57,171 nt of DNA, taken from contig JAEZZG010000039.1 in NCBI GenBank assembly GCA_023442485.1, positions 1-57,171 on the forward strand, in the 5' to 3' direction. The notes beneath the pieces were generated by a model. It did not search any database. It saw only the letters and a list, made by a program, of their open reading frames with translations, and was not told the origin of the DNA. How positions within the stretch are numbered: position 1 is the first letter of the stretch; every line of letters begins with the position of its first letter. Both the position numbers and the translations under genes were made by a program. The stretch comes from Actinomycetes bacterium. Its GTDB lineage: Bacteria; Actinomycetota; Actinomycetes; Propionibacteriales; Propionibacteriaceae. Below, one piece after another: positions 27,019 through 34,127 of this stretch.

Positions 27019-28062
27019 ATGGCAGTGATTACCATCCTGGGCGCCGGAGCGATGGGTTCGGCCCTGTGCACCCCCGTCGCTCGCGCAGGCTGGGAGGTTC
27101 GCCTCTGGGGTACCTGGCTCGACGATCACCTCCTCGATGCGATCGAATCCGGCAAGAACCACCCCCGGACGGACATGCCCTTCGCCAAGGGTGTCAAGAC
27201 CTATCGGTCTGATCAGCTCGAAGAAGCCATGGACGGCGCCAATGTGATCGTGATGTCGGTCGCTTCAGTTGGCGTGCCGAAGGTGACCGAAATGGCCTTG
27301 CCGGGGATGGCGAAGGCCGACGCTGTTTGGCTGACCTCGAAGGGGTTCTGTGAGGCCCCCGACGGCACGATCCAGCTTCTTCCGGACGCAATCCGGCGCA
27401 TCGCGAAAGACAACGGCGTCACCTTGCCTCCGCTGGTCGCTATCGCTGGTCCGGTCAAGGCCAACGAGTGTGCCGGCGAGGAACCGACGGCGACGATGTT
27501 TGGGTGCAAGGATCTCGACGTGGCGAAGAAGTATGCTGCCGAGGCGCGTACCGATCGCTATGCCATTGACGCCTCCGACGACGAAGTAGGTGTTGAGATT
27601 TGCGCCCCGATGAAGAATGTCTACGCGATTGCTCTCGGTATCGCAGACGGGCTTCAAGAAAAAACTGGTATGCCTCACCACAATCTCAAGGCAGCGACCT
27701 TCAATCGGGCAGTCAAAGAGATGTCTCTCCTCGGTCAGGCGTTGGGTGCTAAGCCTGAGACAGCTTTTGATCTGCCAGGCGTCGGTGACCTTGAGGTGAC
27801 CGGTCTGTCGGGGCGCAATAAGGTCTATGGCGTCAGGATTGGTCGCGGCGAACCTGCTAAGGAAGCCCTGGCTGAGATGGATCGTCTAGAGCAAACCGTC
27901 GAGGGTGTTCCCGCAGTGGGGCTGGCAGTCAAACTCGTCGAACAGTCTGCGCCGCAGTTGAAGCAGGAGTTGCGGCTGCTCGATGCGGTTTACCAGATCG
28001 TCAACGGCAACCCCGACGTGCTCGGATTGTTGATCCCGGCGGTCCTCCCGGCACAGCCGTAA
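27019..28062 (+). CDS. GpsA-like NAD(P)-dependent glycerol-3-phosphate-type dehydrogenase
   Basis: This 347-residue enzyme has the NAD-binding GAGAMG at residues 8-13, a lysine at K108 in TSKGF, the catalytic K199 in APMKNVYAIALGIADG, and the GVGDLEVTGLSGRNKVYG substrate loop of the GpsA family. GpsA normally makes sn-glycerol 3-phosphate for lipids. Here it sits third in an operon with a sugar kinase and a polyol dehydrogenase, which suggests a related phosphorylated polyol or ketose-phosphate substrate. The motif IAGPVKANE differs from the usual GPSFAxE. It could equally be the housekeeping GpsA; I cannot see whether another copy exists. Confidence 0.86.
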   Translation: MAVITILGAGAMGSALCTPVARAGWEVRLWGTWLDDHLLDAIESGKNHPRTDMPFAKGVKTYRSDQLEEAMDGANVIVMSVASVGVPKVTEMALPGMAKADAVWLTSKGFCEAPDGTIQLLPDAIRRIAKDNGVTLPPLVAIAGPVKANECAGEEPTATMFGCKDLDVAKKYAAEARTDRYAIDASDDEVGVEICAPMKNVYAIALGIADGLQEKTGMPHHNLKAATFNRAVKEMSLLGQALGAKPETAFDLPGVGDLEVTGLSGRNKVYGVRIGRGEPAKEALAEMDRLEQTVEGVPAVGLAVKLVEQSAPQLKQELRLLDAVYQIVNGNPDVLGLLIPAVLPAQP

Positions 28063-28216
28063 TATCCGGTTTGGCAAGGGGATTCGTCACGGATTCTGGG
28101 AGTGTTAGTGGAGGCATTTCCGAAGCTACGTTGATTTCGACCTCGGTGGACGGGGTCGAGGCGGGTAGGGTGCGGTGCGCCTAGACACTCCATACTTTGT
28201 GCACAATTTCATAGTC

Positions 28217-28247
28217 GTGAGCCGAGACCTTGGAGGTCTCGGCTCAC
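28217..28247. terminator. Strong bidirectional terminator hairpin
   Basis: A perfect 13-base stem, GTGAGCCGAGACC and its inverted copy, has a five-base loop. It lies between the end of the GpsA-like gene (rightward) and the end of the LtaS-like gene (leftward), ten bases before the latter's stop. Confidence 0.88.
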
Positions 28248-28257
28248 TTCATCTGGG

Positions 28258-30174
28258 CTATGGCTGTTCGGGTGCGAGTTGGGTGTAGGACTTTGCGTGT
28301 GCCCAATAGAAGTTCGATTTCTTCTTCAGCTCAGACTGAACCTTATCTAGCCCGTCGCGTTCAAGAAGTGTGGGGGTGTTGGAAAAAAGGTTCGTGCCCA
28401 GGCCAAGTCGATCCCCGTCGATTCCGACACCCATTGCTGCCAAGATCGTCGGGAAGAAGTCGAAGGGGGCGTAGAGGCGTCCGTGCGTCCGATCCTTAGC
28501 TGGGGTGGGCTGAACTGAGTTGAAGATGAAGTTGACGATGGTCCGACGGTAGTTCGGGTCCCAGTTCTGGAAGTAGGTGTATGCCATGGACGGATGGTCG
28601 CCTGTGACGATGACGGTGGTGTCTTTGTAGAAGTCCTGCTGTTGAATCCAGCGAATGAACTGGGTGACTTGGGCCTGAGAGTAGAAGATCACGTTGGAGT
28701 ACTGCTCAGGGAAGGGCCGTTCCTTGGCGTTAGGAGACAGGTAGCCTTCGGGGGAATGGGTGTCGGCGTTCTCCATCACGAAGTAGAAAGGCTTATCTTG
28801 GGCTGCCAGTCGGGTCAGCTCTTCCTTGGCGTATTCGTAGAGTTTGTCGTCTTCGTAACCCCACCACACTAGGTAGTTCGACGGCAGGATTCCGCGTGCG
28901 CGGACCTCATCCCATCCCCATAACTGAAAATGCCCGTGGTCTTGGTAGTAGGCACCGAGTTCCCCCCAGCGCATTGAGCCCGGCAGCATGAATTCGGTGT
29001 TGTATCCCTGTTCGTGCAGGAGGTCGCCGATCGTGGTGAAGGTCGGGTAGATCATGCCGTTGATGTTTGCCGAGATCGACGATTTCATCGGTACTCCAGA
29101 CGACATATTCACCATTGATGAAATCGAATGGGTCGACCCGTAGGTTTGATAGGGGCCACCGAATTCGTCTCGATCGGAGAAGAATACCCCTTCGGCGTTG
29201 AGCTGCATCAGGTCCGGCATCATGTTGTAGTCGTTGTAGCCGCCGTGAGCTTTGTCGTAGAAAGAGTTTTCCATCGATTCCAGGTAAATGTGGATCAGGT
29301 TGCGTTTTTGTTGCGGCCAATGCAGACGCTCTGGGGTGGGCGCGACGTAGTTGTCCTCAATGTAGGTCGACGAGGTCAACTCGTTGGTGATGATCTCGGC
29401 CAGCGGCATCTTCTGCATCCCGAAGTTGACCGATACGCCGAGCACACCGACGCAACACACCATCGCGACGAGCCGTAGAACCCGTCCGCGAATCCGATCC
29501 TTGGCAGGGGCGTTCTTCGGTTTTTGACGCGGTTTCCCGTTGCGTCTGGTGTCGATTCGGGCTGGTTCCTTGATCTCAACTCGGTTGGCAGAGCGAGCTG
29601 ATTTCCAGAGCCGGATGCGGCGAATGATGTCGCTGCGGAGGAAACCGAGGCAGCCGCCGACGAGGAAGGCGAGGATGGATGGCACCACGAACCGGTTGAT
29701 CACTGGCGCTTGAATCTCTGCGGCTGTTCCCTTGACGCCGGCGGATAGGACGAAGAGGAACTGTTCAGCGGTGATCTTTTGGCCGTAGGTCAAGGTAAGT
29801 TTGGCGCCAAAAACCATCAGACCGGAGATGCCGAGCATCGCTGAGCCGGCAAGGATTAGTAGCACGTCTGTGCTGCGCCAGTGGCGATCTTGGCCGGGCA
29901 GGGGTGTGCGTCCGTAGAGCAGGGCCGCTCCAGCCGTCATGAGTGCGATCCCGGCGAGGATGATTAATGTCGACACAACATAGAACGAGGCGGGATGATG
30001 GACGAGGAATGGCTGGGAGCGCCGGAAATAAACCAAGGCTATGAAGAAGACCGAGTTGGCCACGATTCCTATGCCTAGACCTCGGGCAATGCCGAGACCG
30101 TTACGTCCGAAAAGAACCAGGTTGGCAAGAACCGACCCAACCATGGTGGCAATCATCACCGCCAAATATGCCAT
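28258..30174 (-). CDS. LtaS/MdoB-like membrane phosphoglycerol transferase
   Basis: The protein has 638 residues. About six hydrophobic segments (near residues 1-22, 33-50, 64-87, 104-124, 162-180 and 233-250) anchor an extracytoplasmic sulfatase-fold domain. Metal and catalytic motifs are IYLESMEN (E299), GPYQTYGSTH with the nucleophilic threonine (T344 or T348), and TGDHPS. This is the layout of lipoteichoic acid synthase and related phosphoglycerol transferases, which polymerise glycerol-phosphate from phosphatidylglycerol. Lipoteichoic acid is unusual in many actinobacteria, so the true product may be a lipoglycan or a modified polymer. The ATG at 30174 has GGGAG before it. A start at 30393 would add 73 residues without a hydrophobic or conserved stretch. 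Confidence 0.88.
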   Translation of the reverse strand: MAYLAVMIATMVGSVLANLVLFGRNGLGIARGLGIGIVANSVFFIALVYFRRSQPFLVHHPASFYVVSTLIILAGIALMTAGAALLYGRTPLPGQDRHWRSTDVLLILAGSAMLGISGLMVFGAKLTLTYGQKITAEQFLFVLSAGVKGTAAEIQAPVINRFVVPSILAFLVGGCLGFLRSDIIRRIRLWKSARSANRVEIKEPARIDTRRNGKPRQKPKNAPAKDRIRGRVLRLVAMVCCVGVLGVSVNFGMQKMPLAEIITNELTSSTYIEDNYVAPTPERLHWPQQKRNLIHIYLESMENSFYDKAHGGYNDYNMMPDLMQLNAEGVFFSDRDEFGGPYQTYGSTHSISSMVNMSSGVPMKSSISANINGMIYPTFTTIGDLLHEQGYNTEFMLPGSMRWGELGAYYQDHGHFQLWGWDEVRARGILPSNYLVWWGYEDDKLYEYAKEELTRLAAQDKPFYFVMENADTHSPEGYLSPNAKERPFPEQYSNVIFYSQAQVTQFIRWIQQQDFYKDTTVIVTGDHPSMAYTYFQNWDPNYRRTIVNFIFNSVQPTPAKDRTHGRLYAPFDFFPTILAAMGVGIDGDRLGLGTNLFSNTPTLLERDGLDKVQSELKKKSNFYWAHAKSYTQLAPEQP

Positions 30175-30485
30175 AGAGACTCCCTGAGGTATCGACCGTC
30201 GCCTTAGCGACTCGTGAGTTAGTGAGCAGGCCCCGAAGAGGCGGAAACTCTGGGCGTCTGGAATGGCTGTGACGTCAGAGTGGGCCTGGTGAAGAGCCAC
30301 CCCGCATTCCTTGCCGAGTGGGATTTGAGGAGCGACGTGGACGGACTCGCACGCTGGCCTGAGGAGAATGGTAATGAATAATCGCCAATCCACGGTAGCT
30401 AAAGCCTCAATTTTTCTATATCGGCGAAGAATTTGCCTCCGCCATCGCCAAAAGAGCGAGAACTGTGCTGGCGTAGGATAGTCCC
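30175..30485. other. Intergenic region with a leaderless promoter before the rhodanese gene
   Basis: This 311-base stretch separates two divergent genes. The only signal I can support is TAGGAT at 30474-30479, six bases before the rhodanese ATG at 30486, fitting a leaderless -10 box. A frame open toward the LtaS-like gene exists but looks non-coding (no conserved or hydrophobic segment). Confidence 0.4.
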
Positions 30486-30851
30486 ATGGGATTTCGGTTC
30501 AAGAAGCCTAAGGGCGGAGTGGACGTTGACGGGCTATTGACGATCATGGCTAAGCGCGGGGTGATCATTGACGTGCGCACCCCGGCTGAATATGAATCCG
30601 GGCACATCCCCGGTGCCCGCCTCATCGACACAGACACTCTCGACAGTGACCCGATCGACGCGATTTTCGGGGCGGACCCGCTCGCCGAACCCGACGCGAC
30701 CCCGGTGATCGTGGTCTGCGATAACGGGCTGCGTTCGTCAACGATGGCCCGTCGTCTGCGCGAAGCAGGGCTCGACGCCTATTTCCTCGCCGGTGGTTTG
30801 TTCGCGTGGGTGAGTGCAGGGGAGTTCCTTTTGCCGGGCCCGCCCCGGTGA
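30486..30851 (+). CDS. Single-domain rhodanese-like protein
   Basis: The 121-residue protein has one rhodanese domain, from the DVRTPAEYESGHIPGA motif to the active-site loop CDNGLRSS with C78, the sulfur-carrying cysteine. The active loop is six residues after the cysteine, the form found in sulfurtransferases. It may move sulfur or persulfide to acceptors. The message appears leaderless (TAGGAT six bases before ATG). It lies directly upstream of rpsF, whose probable promoter overlaps the end of this gene, but co-transcription is not shown. Confidence 0.9.
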   Translation: MGFRFKKPKGGVDVDGLLTIMAKRGVIIDVRTPAEYESGHIPGARLIDTDTLDSDPIDAIFGADPLAEPDATPVIVVCDNGLRSSTMARRLREAGLDAYFLAGGLFAWVSAGEFLLPGPPR

Positions 30852-30859
30852 GATAAGCT
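30831..30859 (+). promoter_or_regulatory. Promoter for rpsF-rpsR-rplI
   Basis: TTGCCG at 30831-30836 and TAAGCT at 30854-30859 are separated by 17 bases. The -35 box lies in the last codons of the rhodanese gene. A message starting here has a leader of about 100 bases before rpsF. Confidence 0.55.
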
Positions 30860-30915
30860 GGCCTGTGGCGCGGGTGCGGTCGTCTGCCGTCCCCTCGTCA
30901 GCATTACGCCCTCCT

Positions 30916-30936
30916 GCTATGTGAAATGCGCATAGC
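30916..30936 (+). promoter_or_regulatory. Hairpin in rpsF leader, possible S6-S18 autoregulatory site
   Basis: GCTATGTG and CGCATAGC form an eight-pair stem (one G-T pair) around a five-base loop, followed by CGTTTT. It lies about 30 bases before the rpsF start. Many bacteria regulate rpsF through S6:S18 binding to a leader hairpin containing a CCG element. AGCCG at the 3' side of this stem would fit, but I cannot verify the required fold. Confidence 0.3.
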
Positions 30937-30967
30937 CGTTTTAGCCCAGAGGAGGTGGAGTACGCGA

Positions 30968-31258
30968 ATGCGCAAGTATGAAGTCATGGTCATCATTGAC
31001 CCTGAGGTTGACGATCGTCAGGTAACTCCGTTGGTGGAAAAGCACACCAAGGTCATTACCAATGAAGGCGGTACGGTCGACGAAGTCGACGTATGGGGTC
31101 GTCGCCATCTGGCTTACGAGATCCAGAAGAAGTCTGAAGGTATCTATGTGGTGCTCAACGTCACCTGCGAACCTGCCACTGTGCAGGAAATGGATCGTCT
31201 GATGACGATCGATGAGCAGATCATGCGCACCAAGGTTTTGCGTCCGGAACTTCACTAG
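30968..31258 (+). CDS. rpsF: 30S ribosomal protein S6
   Basis: This 96-residue protein has the S6 fold signatures MRKYEVMVIIDPE, DVWGRRHLAYEI and YVVLNVTCEP. It binds S18 on the platform of the small subunit. The ATG at 30968 fits the family start. A GAGGAGGTGG ribosome site lies somewhat far upstream, and an upstream start at 30926 would add an unlikely 14 residues. It is followed by rpsR after 40 bases. The usual ssb gene between them is missing and is found after rplI. Confidence 0.97.
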   Translation: MRKYEVMVIIDPEVDDRQVTPLVEKHTKVITNEGGTVDEVDVWGRRHLAYEIQKKSEGIYVVLNVTCEPATVQEMDRLMTIDEQIMRTKVLRPELH

Positions 31259-31298
31259 TTCCTTGCTTACTTAGCTCAACTTTCAAGGAGATCTCATC

Positions 31299-31535
31299 AT
31301 GGCCGGTCCTCGTAAGCCTATGAATAAAAAGAAGATTGCACCGATGAAGTCGGTCAAGATCGGCAAGGTCGATTACAAAGACATCGCCTTGCTTCGTCGT
31401 TTCATTTCCGAACGCGGCAAGATTCGCGCTCGTCGTGTCACCGGTTTGTCGGTGCAGGATCAGCGCAAGATTGCGATCGCGGTGAAGAATGCCCGCGAGC
31501 TCGCCTTGCTGCCCTACACCTCGAGCAACCGATAG
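31299..31535 (+). CDS. rpsR: 30S ribosomal protein S18, cysteine-free form
   Basis: The 78-residue protein has the core VDYKDIALLRRFISERGKIRARRVTG and the ending LALLPYTSSNR. It has no cysteine at all. Zinc-binding S18 proteins carry CxxC near the N-terminus at the place where this one reads KIAPMKSVKIG. It is therefore a zinc-independent (C-minus) type. In mycobacteria the C-minus paralogue is a zinc-starvation backup elsewhere on the chromosome; here it is the copy in the main ribosomal operon. A GGAG site precedes the start. Confidence 0.95.
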   Translation: MAGPRKPMNKKKIAPMKSVKIGKVDYKDIALLRRFISERGKIRARRVTGLSVQDQRKIAIAVKNARELALLPYTSSNR

Positions 31536-31548
31536 AAAGGCGTGGACG

Positions 31549-31992
31549 ATGCGATTGATTTTGACTGCGCCAATCGAACATCTTGGTGTCCCCGGTGACA
31601 TCGTCGAGGTTCGTGACGGTTATGGACGCAACTACCTGATTCCGCAGGGTTTCGCTATCAAGGCAACCAAGGGTGCGGAGAAGCAGATTGAAGGTATCAA
31701 GCGGGCTCGTGACGCTCGCGAGATCCGTGGCATTGACCACGCTCAGCAGGTGCGTGGCCAGCTCGAAGCTCTCGATGTCAAGGTTCCGGTGAATGCCGGT
31801 GACAATGGCCGACTCTTCGGTGCCGTGACTGCTTCCATGATCGTCCAGGCGATCCACAAGGCTGGCGGCCCTGCCGTAGACAAGCGCGCCATCACCGTCG
31901 ACAAGCCGATCAAGACTGTCGGCAAGCACACCGTCGGCGTCAAACTCCACGAAGCTGTGACGGCTCACATCACCATCGAGACTGTGGCCTAA
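31549..31992 (+). CDS. rplI: 50S ribosomal protein L9
   Basis: This 147-residue protein has the L9 N-terminal domain (MRLILTAPIEHLGVPGDIVEVRDGYGRNYLIPQGFA), the long connecting helix and the C-terminal domain ending VTAHITIETVA. It sits 13 bases after rpsR. A start at 31489 would overlap rpsR and is rejected. A strong terminator follows, so the rpsF unit ends here. Confidence 0.97.
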   Translation: MRLILTAPIEHLGVPGDIVEVRDGYGRNYLIPQGFAIKATKGAEKQIEGIKRARDAREIRGIDHAQQVRGQLEALDVKVPVNAGDNGRLFGAVTASMIVQAIHKAGGPAVDKRAITVDKPIKTVGKHTVGVKLHEAVTAHITIETVA

Positions 31993-32022
31993 CTAGCTCG
32001 CTTCGGCGCAAGCCTGTTTCTT

Positions 32023-32062
32023 CTTGGGTGGGAGACTTCGCTCTCCCGCCCAAGATTGTTTT
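32023..32062 (+). terminator. Strong intrinsic terminator after rplI
   Basis: CTTGGGTGGGAGA pairs with TCTCCCGCCCAAG (one G-T pair) around a six-base loop, followed by ATTGTTTT. This closes the rpsF-rpsR-rplI unit and separates it from ssb. Confidence 0.88.
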
Positions 32063-32198
32063 AACCGACGGCTTTGCTTCCACCCCTTCCCGGGCGGTGC
32101 CGCTCCGACCGGTCTCGTCTGTCGGATTTCGCTCAGCCCAGCCGTGCTCGTTGACCCCGGCTCGCCGTCAATCTCTTCAATCAGCCACAATTGCTAGA

Positions 32199-32207
32199 TG
32201 GTATGAT
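32199..32207 (+). promoter_or_regulatory. Extended -10 promoter for ssb
   Basis: TGGTATGAT (TGn followed by TATGAT) lies about 47 bases before the ssb ATG and after the rplI terminator. A -35 box is not clear. This fits separate transcription of ssb. Confidence 0.45.
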
Positions 32208-32253
32208 GTTCCAAGCGCCTAACCGGGGTGCGAAGTTCGAGAAGGGGACGACA

Positions 32254-32772
32254 ATGGCTGGTGAACCCACTATCACGATCTCAGGCAATCTCACCTCTGA
32301 TCCAGAGCTGAGGTTCTTAGCAAGTCAGCAGGCCGTTGCGAATTTCACGGTGGCTTCGACTCCCCGCACTCAGGATCGTCAAACCAATCAATGGCGTGAT
32401 GGTGAGACCATGTTTGTTCGGTGTTCAGCATGGGGACGCCTGGCAGAACACGTCACGGATACCCTCACCAAGGGCACCCGCGTCATCGTCACTGGACGCC
32501 TGAGCGTGCGCAGCTATGAAACTAACAGCGGTGAACGCCGTTCCGACCTGGTGCTCAACGTTGACGATATCGGCCCATCCCTGCAGTTCGCGACTGCCCA
32601 GGTCACCAAGACTGGAAGCGCCGGCGGCCCGGGAGCTTCGCGTGGCCAGTTCTCATCGCAGCCGTCCGACCCCGGCATGGGTGTCGACGATTACAACCGT
32701 GGCGGCGGCCAGAGCCCGTGGCAAGATGCCGGGTCTTGGGTTGGCGGCCAGAACGCGCAGGAACCTTTCTAG
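32254..32772 (+). CDS. ssb: Single-stranded DNA-binding protein
   Basis: The 172-residue protein has an N-terminal OB fold (TITISGNLTSDPELRF, FTVASTPR, FVRCSAWGRLAEHV, VIVTGRLSVRSYE, VDDIGPSL) and a flexible glycine-rich tail. The C-terminal tip ends QNAQEPF; the usual protein-recruiting tip is acidic (DDDIPF). This resembles SsbB-type or otherwise weak tips and could bind partner proteins poorly. In most actinobacteria ssb sits between rpsF and rpsR. Here it has its own promoter region after rplI and a terminator. The ATG at 32254 follows AAGGGG; an upstream start at 32191 is not supported. Confidence 0.95.
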   Translation: MAGEPTITISGNLTSDPELRFLASQQAVANFTVASTPRTQDRQTNQWRDGETMFVRCSAWGRLAEHVTDTLTKGTRVIVTGRLSVRSYETNSGERRSDLVLNVDDIGPSLQFATAQVTKTGSAGGPGASRGQFSSQPSDPGMGVDDYNRGGGQSPWQDAGSWVGGQNAQEPF

Positions 32773-32949
32773 AAGTCATTATGACCATGGGCGGCACCCG
32801 AACCGGTGTCGCCTGGTCTGTGAATCAGCAGCCGCGTCCCTTCAGGTCACGGCTCGCTCGCCAGTGATCGGCGGGTCAGCACCGATTCGATTCTGGTGGG
32901 CTTGTGCCTAAAGCCAAGGTATTTCTTGAAGAGAAGTGAGGGAAGACTC

Positions 32950-33798
32950 GTGGACCCCGTTCTTGCCGAAGCCCAACGATTGATCCGTGACGAACTCGAA
33001 GTCGTCCGCGATTTCGATGCCGAGCACGAGGCAAACCGACGCATAGCCTTCCTCGCTGACTATCTGGAACAGACGAAAATGCGTGGCTACGTCTTGGGTA
33101 TCTCTGGCGGTATCGACTCAACCTTGGCTGGGCGATTGGCCCAGTTAGCTTGCGCTGAGGTACGTCGCCGTGGTGGGGACGCCAGGTTCATCGCGGTTCG
33201 TCTGCCCTACCAGGTCCAACAGGATGAGGCTGACGCCCAAGCAGCGCTGGCTTTCATCTGCGCCGATGAGGTCGCCAGCGTCAACGTCGGCCCCGCCACC
33301 GACGCCTTGTGGGATCAGGTGGTCGATACCGCAGTTGCTGATCACGCCCAGCTCACTCACTTCGTCAAAGGCAACGTCAAAGCTCGGATGCGCATGGTGG
33401 CCCAGTACACCATCGCTGGGGCGCGTGGCATGTTGGTGATCGGGACGGACCAAGCCGCCGAAGCCGTCACGGGTTTCTACACGAAATTTGGCGACGGTGC
33501 CTGTGACCTGACCCCTCTGACGGGTCTAACTAAGCGGATGGTGCGCGAGGTGGCACGTCATCTCGGCTGCCCCGACGAACTAGTCGATAAGGTTCCCACC
33601 GCTGATCTGGAATCTGATAAGCCGCTGCTCGCCGACGAGGTGGCCCTAGGCGTGACCTACCGCGACATCGACACCTTCTTGGAGGGCGGAGAGGTTTCCG
33701 ATGCCGCCGCTCGAACGATTCTCGGACATCACCGGCGCAGCGCCCACAAGCGGGCGATGCCGGTGACTCCGGCCAGATTTGAGGCACGTCAGAAGTAG
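32950..33798 (+). CDS. nadE: Ammonia-dependent NAD synthetase
   Basis: The 282-residue enzyme makes NAD from nicotinate adenine dinucleotide, ATP and ammonia. Motifs are the P-loop ISGGIDSTLAG, GTDQAAEAVTGFYTKFGDG, PTADLESDKP and VALGVTYRDID. It matches the E. coli NadE size and lacks the glutaminase domain of the mycobacterial enzyme, so it needs free ammonia. I chose the GTG at 32950, preceded by GAGGGAAG, over an upstream ATG at 32896. It is alone on its strand between ssb and the kinase gene. Confidence 0.95.
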   Translation: MDPVLAEAQRLIRDELEVVRDFDAEHEANRRIAFLADYLEQTKMRGYVLGISGGIDSTLAGRLAQLACAEVRRRGGDARFIAVRLPYQVQQDEADAQAALAFICADEVASVNVGPATDALWDQVVDTAVADHAQLTHFVKGNVKARMRMVAQYTIAGARGMLVIGTDQAAEAVTGFYTKFGDGACDLTPLTGLTKRMVREVARHLGCPDELVDKVPTADLESDKPLLADEVALGVTYRDIDTFLEGGEVSDAAARTILGHHRRSAHKRAMPVTPARFEARQK

Positions 33799-34127
33799 TG
33801 CCCGGGAGGGGTGAACCGCCCCTGGCAAGGATTTATTCCTCCCGAAAGTCCTCCGGCTTCGGCGCGCGATGCCACCTGGTCCCCTAGAATGTGGGCAGGT
33901 TGTCACGATCAACTGATCAATAAAAAACAGTTTGGGCGCATTTGACGGAGTCGAGCGTCCATCGCATGTTCTTGAATCCGGGGCGGTTCCTGGCGTAGGC
34001 AGTCACGCCGCACCCCAGGTTGCATAATAGTTGCGCAGTGTTGCGGGGCTTGAATTCGCCGTCTTCTTGGTTCTTGACGGAATCCCTCTTGCTCGATGTG
34101 GACCCTTCAACGACGAAAGGAAAAACT
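33799..34127 (+). other. Upstream region of the second FGGY kinase
   Basis: The 329 bases carry AT-rich sequence at 33921-33930, a TTGACG at 33943-33948 with a loose CATGTT 16 bases after it, and CATAAT at 34023-34028. No long palindrome or clear repressor site is visible. This is the likely promoter region for the kinase, with low confidence in any single element. Confidence 0.3.

Noticed and set aside
30175..30393. N-terminal 73-residue extension of the LtaS-like protein
   Set aside because: The stretch has no membrane helix or conserved residues, and the ATG at 30174 has its own ribosome site just before the first helix.
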